Below are positions 20,564 to 34,455 of a DNA stretch of 64,000 bases, piece after piece. Each line of letters opens with the position of its first letter. Within the stretch, counting starts at the first letter, position 1. Source of the stretch: Pedococcus cremeus (lineage in GTDB: Bacteria > Actinomycetota > Actinomycetes > Actinomycetales > Dermatophilaceae); assembly GCF_900111375.1 (NCBI RefSeq), contig NZ_FOHB01000014.1, positions 1 through 64,000 of the forward strand, given 5' to 3'. Position numbers and translations under genes: made by a program. The notes under the pieces were generated by a model that was not told where the DNA came from, made no database searches, and saw nothing but the letters and a program-made list of their open reading frames with translations.

Positions 20564-20797
20564 GCGCCCCTGCCGGGCTCGCCCCTGCCGGGCTCGGCCC
20601 TGGCCGGCCATGTCTGCCGGGCCCACGTCCGGCGCGAGCACCGGCCCGAGCTCGGGGTGGTTGCCCGGCTTGGGGTCCACGTGCGCGCCCTGCGGGCCGC
20701 TGTCGCCGTCGCAGGACGCGCCGGGTTCGTTGCCGCTGAGGTTCCAGCCCGGCACGTGGTCGCGCAGCGTCGTCCGCTTCATGTGCGCTGTGGTCAT
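20543..20797 (-). CDS. small hydrophilic protein, paralogue of the next gene
   Basis: An 84-residue, Gly/Pro/Asp-rich protein of no known family. ATG 20797 has GGAGG five bases upstream. It shares the core LSGNE-x-GAS-x-DGDSGP-x-G with the small protein at 20927-21100, so both belong to one short family. The C-terminus is a repetitive GQGRARQGRARQGR tail from a tandem DNA repeat and runs 21 bases into the end of pepN on the opposite strand. It looks disordered and soluble. Function unknown. Confidence 0.55.
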
Positions 20798-20856
20798 GGC
20801 ATCCTCCACCGGAGCGCGGACGGCCCCGGTGGCCGCGCCACGTCCGGGAGAGACAA

Positions 20857-20890
20857 CGAACCCCGCGGCCGTCTCGTGCCGCGGGGTTCG
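20857..20890 (-). terminator. terminator of the small gene at 20927-21100
   Basis: CGAACCCCGCGGC (20857-20869) is perfectly complementary to GCCGCGGGGTTCG (20878-20890). Read on the minus strand it lies 37 bases after the stop codon and is followed by GTTGTCT. Confidence 0.7.
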
Positions 20891-20926
20891 TCGTCTGCTT
20901 CAGGTCGGTCGGGTGACCGCCACGGG

Positions 20927-21100
20927 TCAGCCCGGTTGGGCCTCGTCCTCACGGGCCTCGTCGTCGGAGGGCGCGCCGCCCTTGCCGCCGGCGCCACCGC
21001 CCTTCCCGCTCGGGCCGCTGTCGCCGTCGCTCGAGGCGCCGTCCTCGTTGCCGGACAGTCCGCCACCGGGGACCTGCTCGTCCTGGGGCTTCTCAGACAT
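20927..21100 (-). CDS. 57-residue acidic Gly/Ser-rich protein
   Basis: Begins MSEKPQDEQVPGGGLSGNEDGAS and continues with DGDSGPSGKGGG, then a Gly/Lys/Ala-rich stretch and an acidic end. It shares the LSGNE...DGDSGP core with the gene at 20543-20797. It has a strong downstream terminator and its own spacing, and codon third positions are G/C throughout, which supports a real gene. No membrane segment or cysteine. Predicted to be disordered. Function unknown; the conserved core in two adjacent genes suggests a real family rather than chance. Confidence 0.6.
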   Translation of the reverse strand: MSEKPQDEQVPGGGLSGNEDGASSDGDSGPSGKGGGAGGKGGAPSDDEAREDEAQPG

Positions 21101-21142
21101 GCGCACACTCCTGTCGCTCGGGAACCGCGTGCGCTCCCCAAC

Positions 21143-21175
21143 GTATGCCGTGCGGGAGCCGGCCGCGCGGCATAC
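21143..21175 (-). terminator. hairpin made of an inverted pair of the GTATGCCG motif
   Basis: GTATGCCGTGC (21143-21153) and GCGCGGCATAC (21165-21175) are complementary at ten of eleven positions. The hairpin lies 22-54 bases beyond the stop of the YajQ gene on the minus strand, where its terminator is expected. Confidence 0.55.
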
Positions 21176-21196
21176 CGGCTCGGGCTCCGCGGGGGC

Positions 21197-21691
21197 TCAG
21201 CGGTAGTTGGTGTACTGCAGGGCGACGTCGAGGTCCTTGGTCTTCAGCAGGCGCTGGACCTCCTGGAGGTCGTCGCGCGACTTGCTGGTCACGCGCAGCT
21301 CGTCGCCCTCGATGCGCGCCTTGACCGTCTTGGGCGCCTCGTCGCGGATGATCTTGGAGATCTTCTTGGCGTCCTCCTGCGAGATGCCGTCCTTGAGTGA
21401 CCCCTCGAGGCGGTACTCCTTGCCCGAGGCCTTGGGCTCCTTCTCGCCGAAGTCGAGGGACTTCAGGGAGACCTTGCGGTGCACCAGCTTGGTCTCGAAG
21501 ACGTCGAGGACGGCGAGCGCCCGCTCGGCGGTGTTGGCCTTGATGAGGACGTTGTCACCGCTCCACTCGATCGAGGCCCCGACGCCCTTGAAGTCGTAGC
21601 GCTGGGCCACCTCCTTGGCGGCCTGGTTCAGGGCGTTGGACACCTCCTGCTTGTCCACCTTGCTGACGATGTCGAACGAGCTGTCTGCCAT
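21197..21691 (-). CDS. YajQ family nucleotide-binding protein
   Basis: A 164-residue protein of the YajQ/UPF0234 family: starts [16 protein letters not shown], has the [13 protein letters not shown] motif, a two-domain ferredoxin-like layout and the C-terminal [11 protein letters not shown][14 protein letters not shown] ending. Relatives in Xanthomonas bind cyclic di-GMP and others bind RNA; which applies here is unknown. ATG 21691 begins the family N-terminus; the 15 extra in-frame codons upstream lack similarity. Confidence 0.92.
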   Translation of the reverse strand: MADSSFDIVSKVDKQEVSNALNQAAKEVAQRYDFKGVGASIEWSGDNVLIKANTAERALAVLDVFETKLVHRKVSLKSLDFGEKEPKASGKEYRLEGSLKDGISQEDAKKISKIIRDEAPKTVKARIEGDELRVTSKSRDDLQEVQRLLKTKDLDVALQYTNYR

Positions 21692-21771
21692 GGGGTTCGG
21701 GTCCTCTCCGGTGTGGCGGGTGGGGCGAATTCGCATTCGCGACCGTGCTTGCTATCCTTCCATGCGCACCA

Positions 21772-21852
21772 GGCAGGTTGCCCGAGCGGCCAATGGGAGC
21801 GGACTGTAAATCCGTCGCGAAAGCTACGAAGGTTCGAATCCTTCACCTGCCA
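21772..21852 (+). tRNA. tRNA-Tyr (GTA)
   Basis: An 81-base class II tRNA with GTA in the anticodon loop, an extended variable arm, the T-loop GGTTCGAATCC and acceptor arms GGCAGGT / ACCTGCC. The CCA end is not encoded. A hairpin follows at 21864. Confidence 0.95.
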
Positions 21853-21863
21853 CCCAGTGCACG

Positions 21864-21896
21864 AGGAGCCCCTGACCGCACCGGTCGGGGGCTCCT
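21864..21896 (+). terminator. terminator after tRNA-Tyr
   Basis: AGGAGCCCC-T-GACC (21864-21877) pairs with GGTC-G-GGGGCTCCT (21883-21896) with one G-T pair, 11 bases after the tRNA. Confidence 0.7.
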
Positions 21897-21943
21897 TGCG
21901 TCGAGGCGGCGTTCGTCCTTCGGGCGCGGGTCGCGCAGGGGCC

Positions 21944-22312
21944 TCAGGCCCGGGCACAGGCGGGCTGTTGCCGCAGGCGCTGCACCAGGCCGAACGTGGT
22001 CAGCAGCACGGCCAGCAGCGCACCGCTGACGTCGGGGCCGTAGCCGTCGAGGACCACCAGTGCGCCCACCAGCGTCAGGCCCGACACCGCGGCGCAGGGG
22101 GTGCAGCCGAGGTCGGGTCGCCACCCGCGAGCCGGCAGGTAGCTCGCCAGGGTCAGGGAGCCCGCGGCAGCCGCCAGGCCGACCAGCGTCATCCACACCG
22201 ACGTGGCACCCGAGGTGGGCGCGGCGGCCCGGAGGAGGACGAGGAGCACCAGGGGCAGGCCGACCGCGGCCGCGACCCACCGGCGGCGGGGCCAGGAGCG
22301 GAGTGTCACCAT
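21944..22312 (-). CDS. small four-helix membrane protein behind a CsoR-like site
   Basis: A 122-residue hydrophobic protein with about four transmembrane helices and an Arg-rich N-terminus. The only cysteines are a GCTPCA pair between helices 2 and 3 and one near the end (QQPACARA); the CxxC pair could bind copper or form a disulfide. It starts at ATG 22312 (GTG 22315 possible) 12 bases from an 18-bp palindrome that resembles a CsoR operator, so copper-responsive control is plausible. I do not recognise the family; a role in metal or redox homeostasis is inference from the site and the cysteines. Confidence 0.6.
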   Translation of the reverse strand: MVTLRSWPRRRWVAAAVGLPLVLLVLLRAAAPTSGATSVWMTLVGLAAAAGSLTLASYLPARGWRPDLGCTPCAAVSGLTLVGALVVLDGYGPDVSGALLAVLLTTFGLVQRLRQQPACARA

Positions 22313-22322
22313 CACGAAGGAA

Positions 22323-23270
22323 TCATACCCCTAGGGGTATGCCTTCATCGAGCCGTCGCCGCGCCACCTCGACCTCGGCCGGGAGCCGGTGTCGCGCCGC
22401 CAGGGCCCGGGGCAGCCGCGACAGGCACTGCACCACCGCACGGCGTCCGGCCGGCCCGGACCGCAGTGCAGAGCCGGCCTCACCCAGCACCACCGGCCAG
22501 GGCCGGCGCATCACCATGGTCAGCAGGCGGTTGCGCTCGATGAGCGCCTGCCTGGCCAGCGGGTCGCGGGCAGGAGAGGGGTGGTGGTGCGCCACGACCT
22601 GGTCGACGTAGGCCAGGCCCCACCCCAGCGCCGCGAGGTCGAGGGCGAGCCGCTCCTCCTCGCCCATGAAGAACACGACGTCGTCGAAGCCGCCGGCCGC
22701 CAGGAAGGCGTCGCGCCGCACGACCGCGCCGCACGCCAGGAAGCCGAGCACCGACGGGCCGGGCAGGTCGGGCGCCGTGCCCAGGGGCGAGTGGGCCATC
22801 GCCGCTTCGCCCGGGTCCGGGCGGCCGTCCGCGCCGACGAGCACCCGTCCGGCCAGGAGGGCGAGGCGGGGGTGCTCGCGCATCAGCCGGACGGCCTCGC
22901 CCAGGGCGCCCGGCGCCCACCAGGAGTCGTCGTCGGCGAAGGCCACGAAGGGGGTCGAGGCCCGGTCGACCCCGACGTTGCGTGCGGCGGCGCCGAGGTT
23001 CTCGCCGAGCTCGACGACGTCCACGTGCGGGAAGTGTCGCCGGACGAGCCCTGGCGTGCCGTCGCCCGACCCGTTGTCGACGAGCACGACGGGCACCTCG
23101 TGGTGCGGCAGCGAGCGCTGCAGGTCGGCCCAGCGGTCGCGGGTCATCACCACGACCGTGACGGAGTCGGCCGGCGGCTGGACCGGAGGGTCGACGCGGG
23201 GGTCGGGAGAGGCCCCTGGGGAGCGGTGAGGGGCAGGGGCGGCAGAGGGGCCGGCGGGGGAGTCATCCAC
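22323..23270 (-). CDS. family 2 glycosyltransferase
   Basis: A 315-residue GT-A fold enzyme. After a Pro/Ala-rich N-terminal 35 residues come the nucleotide-sugar strand SVTVVVMTRDRW, VDNGSGDGT, ENLGAAARNVG, the metal-binding FADDDSWW and a GEEERLALDLAALGW acceptor-site motif, then WxxAYVDQVVAHHHPS. It has no clear membrane helix, so it should act at the cytoplasmic face. Donor and acceptor unknown. The only start that keeps the N-terminal extension is GTG 23270; a later start is possible. No other envelope gene is adjacent. Confidence 0.85.
   Translation of the reverse strand: MDDSPAGPSAAPAPHRSPGASPDPRVDPPVQPPADSVTVVVMTRDRWADLQRSLPHHEVPVVLVDNGSGDGTPGLVRRHFPHVDVVELGENLGAAARNVGVDRASTPFVAFADDDSWWAPGALGEAVRLMREHPRLALLAGRVLVGADGRPDPGEAAMAHSPLGTAPDLPGPSVLGFLACGAVVRRDAFLAAGGFDDVVFFMGEEERLALDLAALGWGLAYVDQVVAHHHPSPARDPLARQALIERNRLLTMVMRRPWPVVLGEAGSALRSGPAGRRAVVQCLSRLPRALAARHRLPAEVEVARRRLDEGIPLGV
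22324..22341. promoter_or_regulatory. CsoR/RcnR-type operator palindrome
   Basis: CATACCCCTAGGGGTATG is a perfect 18-bp palindrome of the TACCCC-N-GGGGTA type bound by CsoR-family metal-sensing repressors in actinobacteria. It overlaps the last codons of the glycosyltransferase gene and lies just upstream of the small membrane gene at 21944-22312. Confidence 0.6.
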
Positions 23271-23318
23271 CGATGACGACTACCCGCGCCGACCTGCCGT
23301 ATGCCGCGCGCTGCCGCA

Positions 23319-23332
23319 TTACTCGCGAGTTA
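23319..23332. promoter_or_regulatory. inverted repeat upstream of the carboxylase gene
   Basis: TTACTCGCGAGTTA has a perfect 10-bp palindromic centre and lies 84 bases before the carboxylase start, in the only non-coding space before it. TetR/FadR-type regulators of acyl-CoA metabolism bind TTACT..AGTAA-like sites; the assignment here is tentative. Confidence 0.4.
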
Positions 23333-23415
23333 CCCGGAACCCGTGACAGTCTCGGCCTGTTGACCTGTGCACCACGTCACAGCAGAGTCGAGCCGATCCC
23401 TGGAGGGCGCCGTCC

Positions 23416-28938
<5,523 letters not shown>

Positions 28939-28941
28939 GTG

Positions 28942-29310
28942 ATGACGGAGGAGCCCTTCGAGCCCGGGCACGACGAGCGGGAGCGCCACCGGGTGGCCAT
29001 GCAGGCGGTCATCATCGAGCTGGCCGAGCGCAGCGGGGGCCGGCCGGTGCCGGAGGTGGTGGCCGACCTCGAGCGGTCGCTCGCCGCGCAGGGCCTGCCC
29101 CAGCAGCCGCACAGCTGGGTCATGGCGGTGGCCCAGGACGCCGCCAACGGCCACGCCTACGTCGAGAGCTACGAGGCGGTCCGGGACGCGGAGGAGATGG
29201 TCCACCCGGGCCACGAGTCGGACACCCACCCCAGCCTCGAGTCGTGGGAGCGCAGGGAGGAGGAGTCCCAGATGATTCCTCCCGACGTGCCCGACGACGA
29301 CGCGCGCTAG
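28942..29310 (+). CDS. hypothetical protein coupled to the carboxylase
   Basis: A 122-residue soluble, acidic protein with no recognised domain. AAGGAGG lies about seven bases before ATG 28942, and it begins four bases after the carboxylase stop, so it is certainly in the same transcript. The first 60 residues look helical (MQAVIIELAERSG...VVADLERSLAAQGLP), followed by an acidic Pro/Asp tail. A small partner or regulator of the carboxylase is a reasonable guess (epsilon-type subunits of actinobacterial carboxylases are small), but no sequence similarity to them was noticed. Confidence 0.75.
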   Translation: MTEEPFEPGHDERERHRVAMQAVIIELAERSGGRPVPEVVADLERSLAAQGLPQQPHSWVMAVAQDAANGHAYVESYEAVRDAEEMVHPGHESDTHPSLESWERREEESQMIPPDVPDDDAR

Positions 29311-29319
29311 ACCCGCGCG

Positions 29320-30258
29320 ATGGAGCTGCGGCACATCCGGTACTTCATCGCCGTCGCCGAGGAGTGCCACTTCGGACGTGCCGCCGAGCGGCTGCACATC
29401 GCCCAGCCCCCGTTGTCGCAGCAGATCAAGCAGCTCGAGGCCGAGCTGGGCGTGCAGCTGCTCGTCCGCTCGACCCGCCGCGTGGAGCTGACCCAGGCCG
29501 GGGAGCGCTACCTCGAGCGGGCTCGCGCCATCGTGGCCGGGGTCGAGGAGGCGGGGCGCGAGGCAGCCCGCGTGGCGGCCGGCGAGGTCGGCCGGGTGTC
29601 ACTGGGCTTCGTGGGGTCCACGACCTACGAACTGCTGCCCCGGCTGACCCGGGTGCTCCGCCAGGAGCTCCCGCTGGTCGAGCTCGACCTGCACGGCGAG
29701 ATGCTCACCCCCGACCAGGTCGCCGGACTGCACGACGGCACCCTCGACCTCGCCTTCCTGCGCCCACCGGTGCGCGACCCGGACCTGCGCCTGAAGGTCC
29801 TGCGCCGGGAGCCGCTGGTGGTCGTGCTGCCCGAGGCCCACCCCCTCGCCGGACTCGACGCGGTGCCCCTGCCCGACCTGCGGGCCGAGCCGTTCGTCAG
29901 CTTCCTCTCCCAGCACCGCTCGGTGACGTTCGACGCGGTGTTCGACGCCTGCCTCGCAGCCGGATTCGAGCCCGACGTGCGCCAGGAGGTCGCCGAGACG
30001 TCGACGCTGGTGTCGCTCGTGGCGGCCGGGCTGGGCGTGGCACTGGTGCCGGAGTCGGTGCAGCACCTGCGCGTCACCGGTGCCGTCTACCGGCCCCTCG
30101 AGGGGGAGCCGGCCGGCATCGAGCTCGCGGTGGCGCGCCGTGCCCGCGAGGACTCCCCGCACATCGCACGGATCCTCGAGATCGCCGAGCGCCTGCTCAC
30201 CGAGGGCGCGGCCGACGGTGTCAGCGAGCCGTCAGGTGCTCCAGCACCGCCCGGTTGA
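29320..30258 (+). CDS. LysR-family transcriptional regulator
   Basis: A 312-residue LysR regulator. Winged HTH in residues 1-60 (MELRHIRYFIAVAEE; AQPPLSQQI; LVRSTRRVELTQAG) is of the BenM/CatR/PcaQ subtype; the effector domain follows from about 90. Members of this subtype usually respond to cis,cis-muconate or beta-ketoadipate pathway intermediates, which fits the adjacent enol-lactonase and thiolase genes. It faces those genes and its 3' end overlaps the lactonase 3' end by 38 bases. Start codon ATG lies nine bases after the preceding gene. Confidence 0.88.
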   Translation: MELRHIRYFIAVAEECHFGRAAERLHIAQPPLSQQIKQLEAELGVQLLVRSTRRVELTQAGERYLERARAIVAGVEEAGREAARVAAGEVGRVSLGFVGSTTYELLPRLTRVLRQELPLVELDLHGEMLTPDQVAGLHDGTLDLAFLRPPVRDPDLRLKVLRREPLVVVLPEAHPLAGLDAVPLPDLRAEPFVSFLSQHRSVTFDAVFDACLAAGFEPDVRQEVAETSTLVSLVAAGLGVALVPESVQHLRVTGAVYRPLEGEPAGIELAVARRAREDSPHIARILEIAERLLTEGAADGVSEPSGAPAPPG

Positions 30259-31000
30259 CGACCTCGGCCTGCTCCTGGCTGGCGAGGTGGGCGGCGTGCG
30301 GCACCACCAGGAGCCGGCCGTCCTTGACCGACGCCGCGATCCGCTCGAGGTGCTCCGGCGGCGTCGCCGGGTCGTCGGCGCCGGCGACGGCCAGCGTGGG
30401 CGCGGTGATGTCGGGAAGGTCGGCGGTCAGGTCCATCGCGGCGATGGCCTCGCAGCACGACGCGTAGCCCTCGGGAGGCTGGTCCGCCACCATCGCCCGG
30501 GCCGCCTCGAAGACCTCCGGGTGGGAACGCCGGTATGCCGCGGTGAACCACCGCTCGACCACCGGCTCGGCCACCGCGCCGGTCCCGCGGGCGCGCACCG
30601 TGGCGGCCCGGTCGTGCCAGCCCTGCGCCGGTCCGAGCAGCGCCGACGTGCACAGCACCACGAGGCGGTCGACCCTCTCCGGGTCACGCGCGGCCAGGCG
30701 CAGGGCCGTCATGCCGCCGAGGGAGAGGCCCACGAGGTGCGCGCGCTCCACGCCCAGGTGGTCGAGGAGGCCGAGCAGGTCGTCGGCGAGGTCGTCGATC
30801 GAGTAGGGCCCGGCGGGCACGGGGGAGGCGCCGTGCCCACGGGTGTCGTAGCGCACGACGCGGAGGTGCTGGGCCAGGGCGGGCACCTGGGGGTCCCACA
30901 TCGCGTGCGTCGCGCCCAGGGAGCCTGACAGCACCACGACCGGTGCGTCCGCCGGCAGGTCGGGGGAGGCGTCGACGACGTGGTGCACCTTCACGCTCAC
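30221..31000 (-). CDS. pcaD: alpha/beta hydrolase, 3-oxoadipate enol-lactonase type
   Basis: A 259-residue alpha/beta hydrolase. Nucleophile motif GLSLGG (Ser 93), RYDTRGHGAS oxyanion region, GADDPATPPE (acid) and HAAHLASQEQ (His) match PcaD-like 3-oxoadipate enol-lactonases, which open the lactone to beta-ketoadipate. GTG start overlaps the thiolase stop (GTGA), so it is translated with it. Other alpha/beta hydrolases share these motifs; the assignment rests on the thiolase neighbour and the LysR subtype. Confidence 0.75.
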   Translation of the reverse strand: MSVKVHHVVDASPDLPADAPVVVLSGSLGATHAMWDPQVPALAQHLRVVRYDTRGHGASPVPAGPYSIDDLADDLLGLLDHLGVERAHLVGLSLGGMTALRLAARDPERVDRLVVLCTSALLGPAQGWHDRAATVRARGTGAVAEPVVERWFTAAYRRSHPEVFEAARAMVADQPPEGYASCCEAIAAMDLTADLPDITAPTLAVAGADDPATPPEHLERIAASVKDGRLLVVPHAAHLASQEQAEVVNRAVLEHLTAR

Positions 31001-32220
31001 GCGACCGCCTCGAACACCGCGGCGAGGCCCTGGCCGCCGCCGATGCACATGGTCTCCAGGCCGTAGCGGCTGCCGCGGCGGCGCATCTCGTGGGCCATCG
31101 TGGCGAGGATGCGCGCCCCGGTCGCCCCCACGGGGTGTCCGAGCGAGATGCCGGAGCCGTTGACGTTGAGGCGGTCCCAGTCGACGTCGCCGAGCTTCCA
31201 CTCGCGCAGCACGGCGAGCACCTGGGCGGCGAACGCCTCGTTGAGCTCGATGAGGTCGATGTCGGCGAGCGTCAGGCCGGCGCGCTCGAGCGCGGCGGCG
31301 GTGGCCGGCACCGGGCCGATGCCCATGACCTCCGGGCCCACGCCGGCCACGGCCCAGGAGCGCAGGGCCAGCAGCGGGCGCAGCCCCCGGCGCTCGGCCT
31401 CCTCACGGGTGGTGACGACGCACAGCGCAGCGGCGTCGTTCTGGCCGCTGGAGTTGCCGGCGGTCACCGTCGCCTCGGGGTCGGTGCGGCCCATCACCGG
31501 CCTCAGCGCAGCGAGGCCCTCGAGCGTGGTGTCGGGCCGGGGGTGCTCGTCGCGGTCGACGACGACCGGGTCCTTGCCGCGACGACCCGGCACCGTAACG
31601 GGCACGAGCTCCTCGGCGAACCGGCCCTGCTCCACGGCGGACGCGGTCCTCTGCTGGGACCGCAGGGCGTACTCGTCCTGCTCCTGCCGACTGATGGCGT
31701 ACTCCCTGCGCAGGTTCTCCGCGGTCTCGATCATGCCGCCCGGCACGGGGTGCAGCTCGCCGCCGGCGGTGACCCGGGCGCGGGCGAGGCGGTCGGCGAG
31801 CTCGACGCCGTCGCCGCGCACGCCCTGGCGCAGCAGGGCGTAGTGCTCCACCTGGCTCATCGACTCCGTGCCGCCGGCCACCACGAGGCGGGACGCCCCG
31901 CTGCCCAACTGCATCGCGGCATACAGCACCGCCTGCAGCCCGGAGCCGCAGCGGCGGTCGACCTGCAGTCCCGGCACCCCCGTGCCGAGGCCGGCGTTGA
32001 GCGCCACGACGCGGCCGATGGCCGGCGCCTCGCCGTTGGGGTTGCAGTTGCCCAGGACGACGTCGTCGATGTCGCCCTCACCGAGGCCGGTGCGCTCGAG
32101 CAGCGCCTTCAGGGCGATGGTGCCGAGGTCGGCGGCGCTGAACCCCTTGAGGGCGCCGTTGAAGGCCCCCACCGGGGTGCGCAGTGGTTCGCAGACGACG
32201 ATGTCGGTGCCGGTGCTCAT
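30997..32220 (-). CDS. pcaF: thiolase, probable 3-oxoadipyl-CoA thiolase
   Basis: A 407-residue degradative thiolase. Nucleophile Cys 91 lies in DRRCGSGLQA, the histidine in GISLGHPVGATGAR and the second catalytic cysteine in CIGGGQG. It cleaves a 3-oxoacyl-CoA to acetyl-CoA plus a shortened acyl-CoA; in the beta-ketoadipate pathway the products are succinyl-CoA and acetyl-CoA. Acetoacetyl-CoA thiolase is an alternative. It is the first gene of a two-gene operon with the enol-lactonase. The ring-cleavage genes and the CoA-transferase of the pathway are not in the window. Confidence 0.8.
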   Translation of the reverse strand: MSTGTDIVVCEPLRTPVGAFNGALKGFSAADLGTIALKALLERTGLGEGDIDDVVLGNCNPNGEAPAIGRVVALNAGLGTGVPGLQVDRRCGSGLQAVLYAAMQLGSGASRLVVAGGTESMSQVEHYALLRQGVRGDGVELADRLARARVTAGGELHPVPGGMIETAENLRREYAISRQEQDEYALRSQQRTASAVEQGRFAEELVPVTVPGRRGKDPVVVDRDEHPRPDTTLEGLAALRPVMGRTDPEATVTAGNSSGQNDAAALCVVTTREEAERRGLRPLLALRSWAVAGVGPEVMGIGPVPATAAALERAGLTLADIDLIELNEAFAAQVLAVLREWKLGDVDWDRLNVNGSGISLGHPVGATGARILATMAHEMRRRGSRYGLETMCIGGGQGLAAVFEAVA

Positions 32221-32448
32221 GGGGTCAGTCTCCTACGGGCGGACGTGCCGTACGCGCCGGGACCGGGCCGTGCCCCGGCGCACGAGGACCCACCCTCGGG
32301 TCCCGCACTGATTCGGGGCCAATACCTGTTTCGCCCTGATTGAGACCTCCGGCGTCTGGGGTGCCCCCGACGTCCGCTCCATGCGTTGGGCCCAGCGGAC
32401 TTGTGGGGAGCCCTTCTCCGGCGCGCGCTGGTAGGTAATGCTGTGGCC

Positions 32449-33342
32449 ATGGACCCCCGGGAAGCGTTCTCCTCAGCGACCGAGCTGGCGGAGCGGCTGG
32501 GGGCCACGGGGTACCTCGTTGACGAATCCCTCGCCACCGTCACCTGGCTGTCCCTGCGGCTCGGCCGGCCGCTGCTCCTCGAGGGCGAGCCGGGCACCGG
32601 CAAGACCGCGCTCGCCGAGGCGGTCGCCCAGACCCTCGAGCTGCCGCTCATCCGGCTCCAGTGCTACGAGGGCATCGACGCCACCCAGGCGCTCTACGAC
32701 TGGGACTTTCCCCGCCAGATCCTCCACCTGCGGGCGCTGCAGGCCGTGGCGCCCGAGGGCCACACCGACGTCGCCGCCGTCGAGGACGAGCTGTTCGCCG
32801 ACCGCTTCCTCGTCGCCCGCCCGGTGCTGCGCGCCCTCCGGGAGTCGCCGGCGGTGCTCCTCGTCGACGAGGTCGACCGCGCCGACGACGAGTTCGAGGC
32901 GTTCCTGCTCGAGGTGCTCTCGACGTGGCAGGTCACGGTCCCCGAGCTCGGCACGATCGCCGCGGCGACACCCCCCATCGTGGTGCTGACGTCCAACCGC
33001 ACGCGCGAGCTCCACGACGCCCTCAAGCGGCGCTGCCTCTACCACTGGATCGACCACCCCGGCCTCGCGCGCGAGCTCGCCATCGTGCGCAGCCGCGCAC
33101 CCGAGGTGAGCGCCAAGCTCGCCGAGCAGGTCGTCGGGCTGGTGCAGCGGCTACGCGCCGAGGAGGACCTCCTCAAGCCCCCGGGCGTGGCCGAGACCCT
33201 CGACTGGGCGCGGGCGCTGCACGAGCTGGGCAGCAGCGACCTCGACCTCGAGCGGGCCGCCGCGACGGTGGGCGTGGCCGTGAAGTACCACGAGGACGCC
33301 GAGCGGGTGCGCGCCGCTCTCGACCGGATCCTGGGGCGGTAG
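32449..33342 (+). CDS. coxD: MoxR-family AAA+ ATPase, CoxD type
   Basis: A 297-residue MoxR ATPase. Walker A GEPGTGKT at residues 46-53, Walker B LLVDEVDRADDEFE near 138, and the sensor region TSNRTRELHDALKRRC are complete. In characterised CO dehydrogenase systems CoxD helps mature the copper-sulfur-molybdenum active site with CoxE. First gene of the cox operon: coxE follows after three bases. ATG 32449 is the most conserved start; upstream in-frame codons lack similarity. Confidence 0.88.
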   Translation: MDPREAFSSATELAERLGATGYLVDESLATVTWLSLRLGRPLLLEGEPGTGKTALAEAVAQTLELPLIRLQCYEGIDATQALYDWDFPRQILHLRALQAVAPEGHTDVAAVEDELFADRFLVARPVLRALRESPAVLLVDEVDRADDEFEAFLLEVLSTWQVTVPELGTIAAATPPIVVLTSNRTRELHDALKRRCLYHWIDHPGLARELAIVRSRAPEVSAKLAEQVVGLVQRLRAEEDLLKPPGVAETLDWARALHELGSSDLDLERAAATVGVAVKYHEDAERVRAALDRILGR

Positions 33343-33345
33343 GGC

Positions 33346-34455
33346 ATGGCAGGCCCCCACGCGGCCGACGAGCTCCTGCTCGGCTTCGCCCGCGCCCTGC
33401 GCGCCGCCGGGGTGCCGGTGACGGCCGACCGCGAGCGCACGCTGCTCGAGGCGGTCGCCGAGGTCGGGATGGACGACCGGGCGGCCACCTACTGGGCCGG
33501 CCGAGCCACCCTGTGCGGGAGCCCGGCCGACCTCGAGCGCTACGACCAGGTGTATGCCGCGTGGTTCGGCGGGCGTCCCTGGGACGGGGCCTCGCCGCCG
33601 CGCGCGCACCGCACCGTGACCGTCGCCGACCTCTCGGAGGGCGCGCAGCCCTCCGGGGCGGGTGGCGACGAGGACGACGACGTGGTGCGCGCGGTGGCCA
33701 GCGCCACCGAGGTGCTCCGGCACCGCGACGTCGCGGAGATGAGCCCCCGTGAGCGCGCCGAGCTGGCGGCCCTGTTCGCCAGGCTGCGGCCGCGGGCGCC
33801 CCGCCGGCGGGCGCACCGGCACGAGCCGTGGCGGCGCGGCACCGTCGACGCCCGGCGCACCCTGCGCGCCGAGCTGCGCCGCATGGGCGAGCCGGGCACG
33901 GTGCAGTGGCGACGCCGCGGGCAGCGGGCCCGCCGGGTGGTGCTGCTCGTCGACGTGTCCGGGTCGATGAGCCCCTACGCCGACGCGCTGCTGCGGCTCG
34001 CCCACACCTACGCGTGCGCCGGCCTGCCCGTGGAGGTCTTCACGATCGGCACCCGGCTGACCCACGTCACCCGCAGCCTCAGCCAGCGCGACGCCGAGCG
34101 CGCCCTCGTCGCGGCCGGGTCGGCCGTCCCGGACTGGTCGGGCGGCACCCGGCTCGCCGACGGCATACGGGCCTTCCTCGACCGGTGGGGACGGCGCGGC
34201 ATGGCCCGCGGGGCGGTGGTCGTGGTGTTCAGCGACGGCTGGGAGCGCGACCAGCCGGAGGCCCTCGGCGAGCAGATGCGCCGGCTGCACGGGCTCGCGC
34301 ACCGGGTGGTGTGGGTGAACCCGCACCGCGGCAAGACCGGCTACCAGCCGGTGCAGCAGGGCATCGTGGCCGCGTTGCCCCACATCGACGACTTCGTCGC
34401 CGGCCACTCGATGGCGACGTTCGAGCACCTCGTGGAGGTGGTGGCCCTTGCGTGA
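33346..34455 (+). CDS. coxE: VWA domain protein, CoxE type
   Basis: A 369-residue protein with an N-terminal helical region, a highly basic middle, and a C-terminal von Willebrand A domain whose metal-ion site DVSGSMS begins at residue 203. It is the usual partner of a MoxR ATPase, here CoxD directly upstream, in metallocentre maturation. The stop overlaps the start of the following gene by eight bases. Confidence 0.87.
   Translation: MAGPHAADELLLGFARALRAAGVPVTADRERTLLEAVAEVGMDDRAATYWAGRATLCGSPADLERYDQVYAAWFGGRPWDGASPPRAHRTVTVADLSEGAQPSGAGGDEDDDVVRAVASATEVLRHRDVAEMSPRERAELAALFARLRPRAPRRRAHRHEPWRRGTVDARRTLRAELRRMGEPGTVQWRRRGQRARRVVLLVDVSGSMSPYADALLRLAHTYACAGLPVEVFTIGTRLTHVTRSLSQRDAERALVAAGSAVPDWSGGTRLADGIRAFLDRWGRRGMARGAVVVVFSDGWERDQPEALGEQMRRLHGLAHRVVWVNPHRGKTGYQPVQQGIVAALPHIDDFVAGHSMATFEHLVEVVALA

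Noticed and set aside
22323-22345. The 22324-22341 palindrome as a rho-independent terminator of the glycosyltransferase gene
   Set aside because: A hairpin with no loop is unfavourable in RNA, and there is no T-run; the perfect symmetry suits a protein-binding site better.
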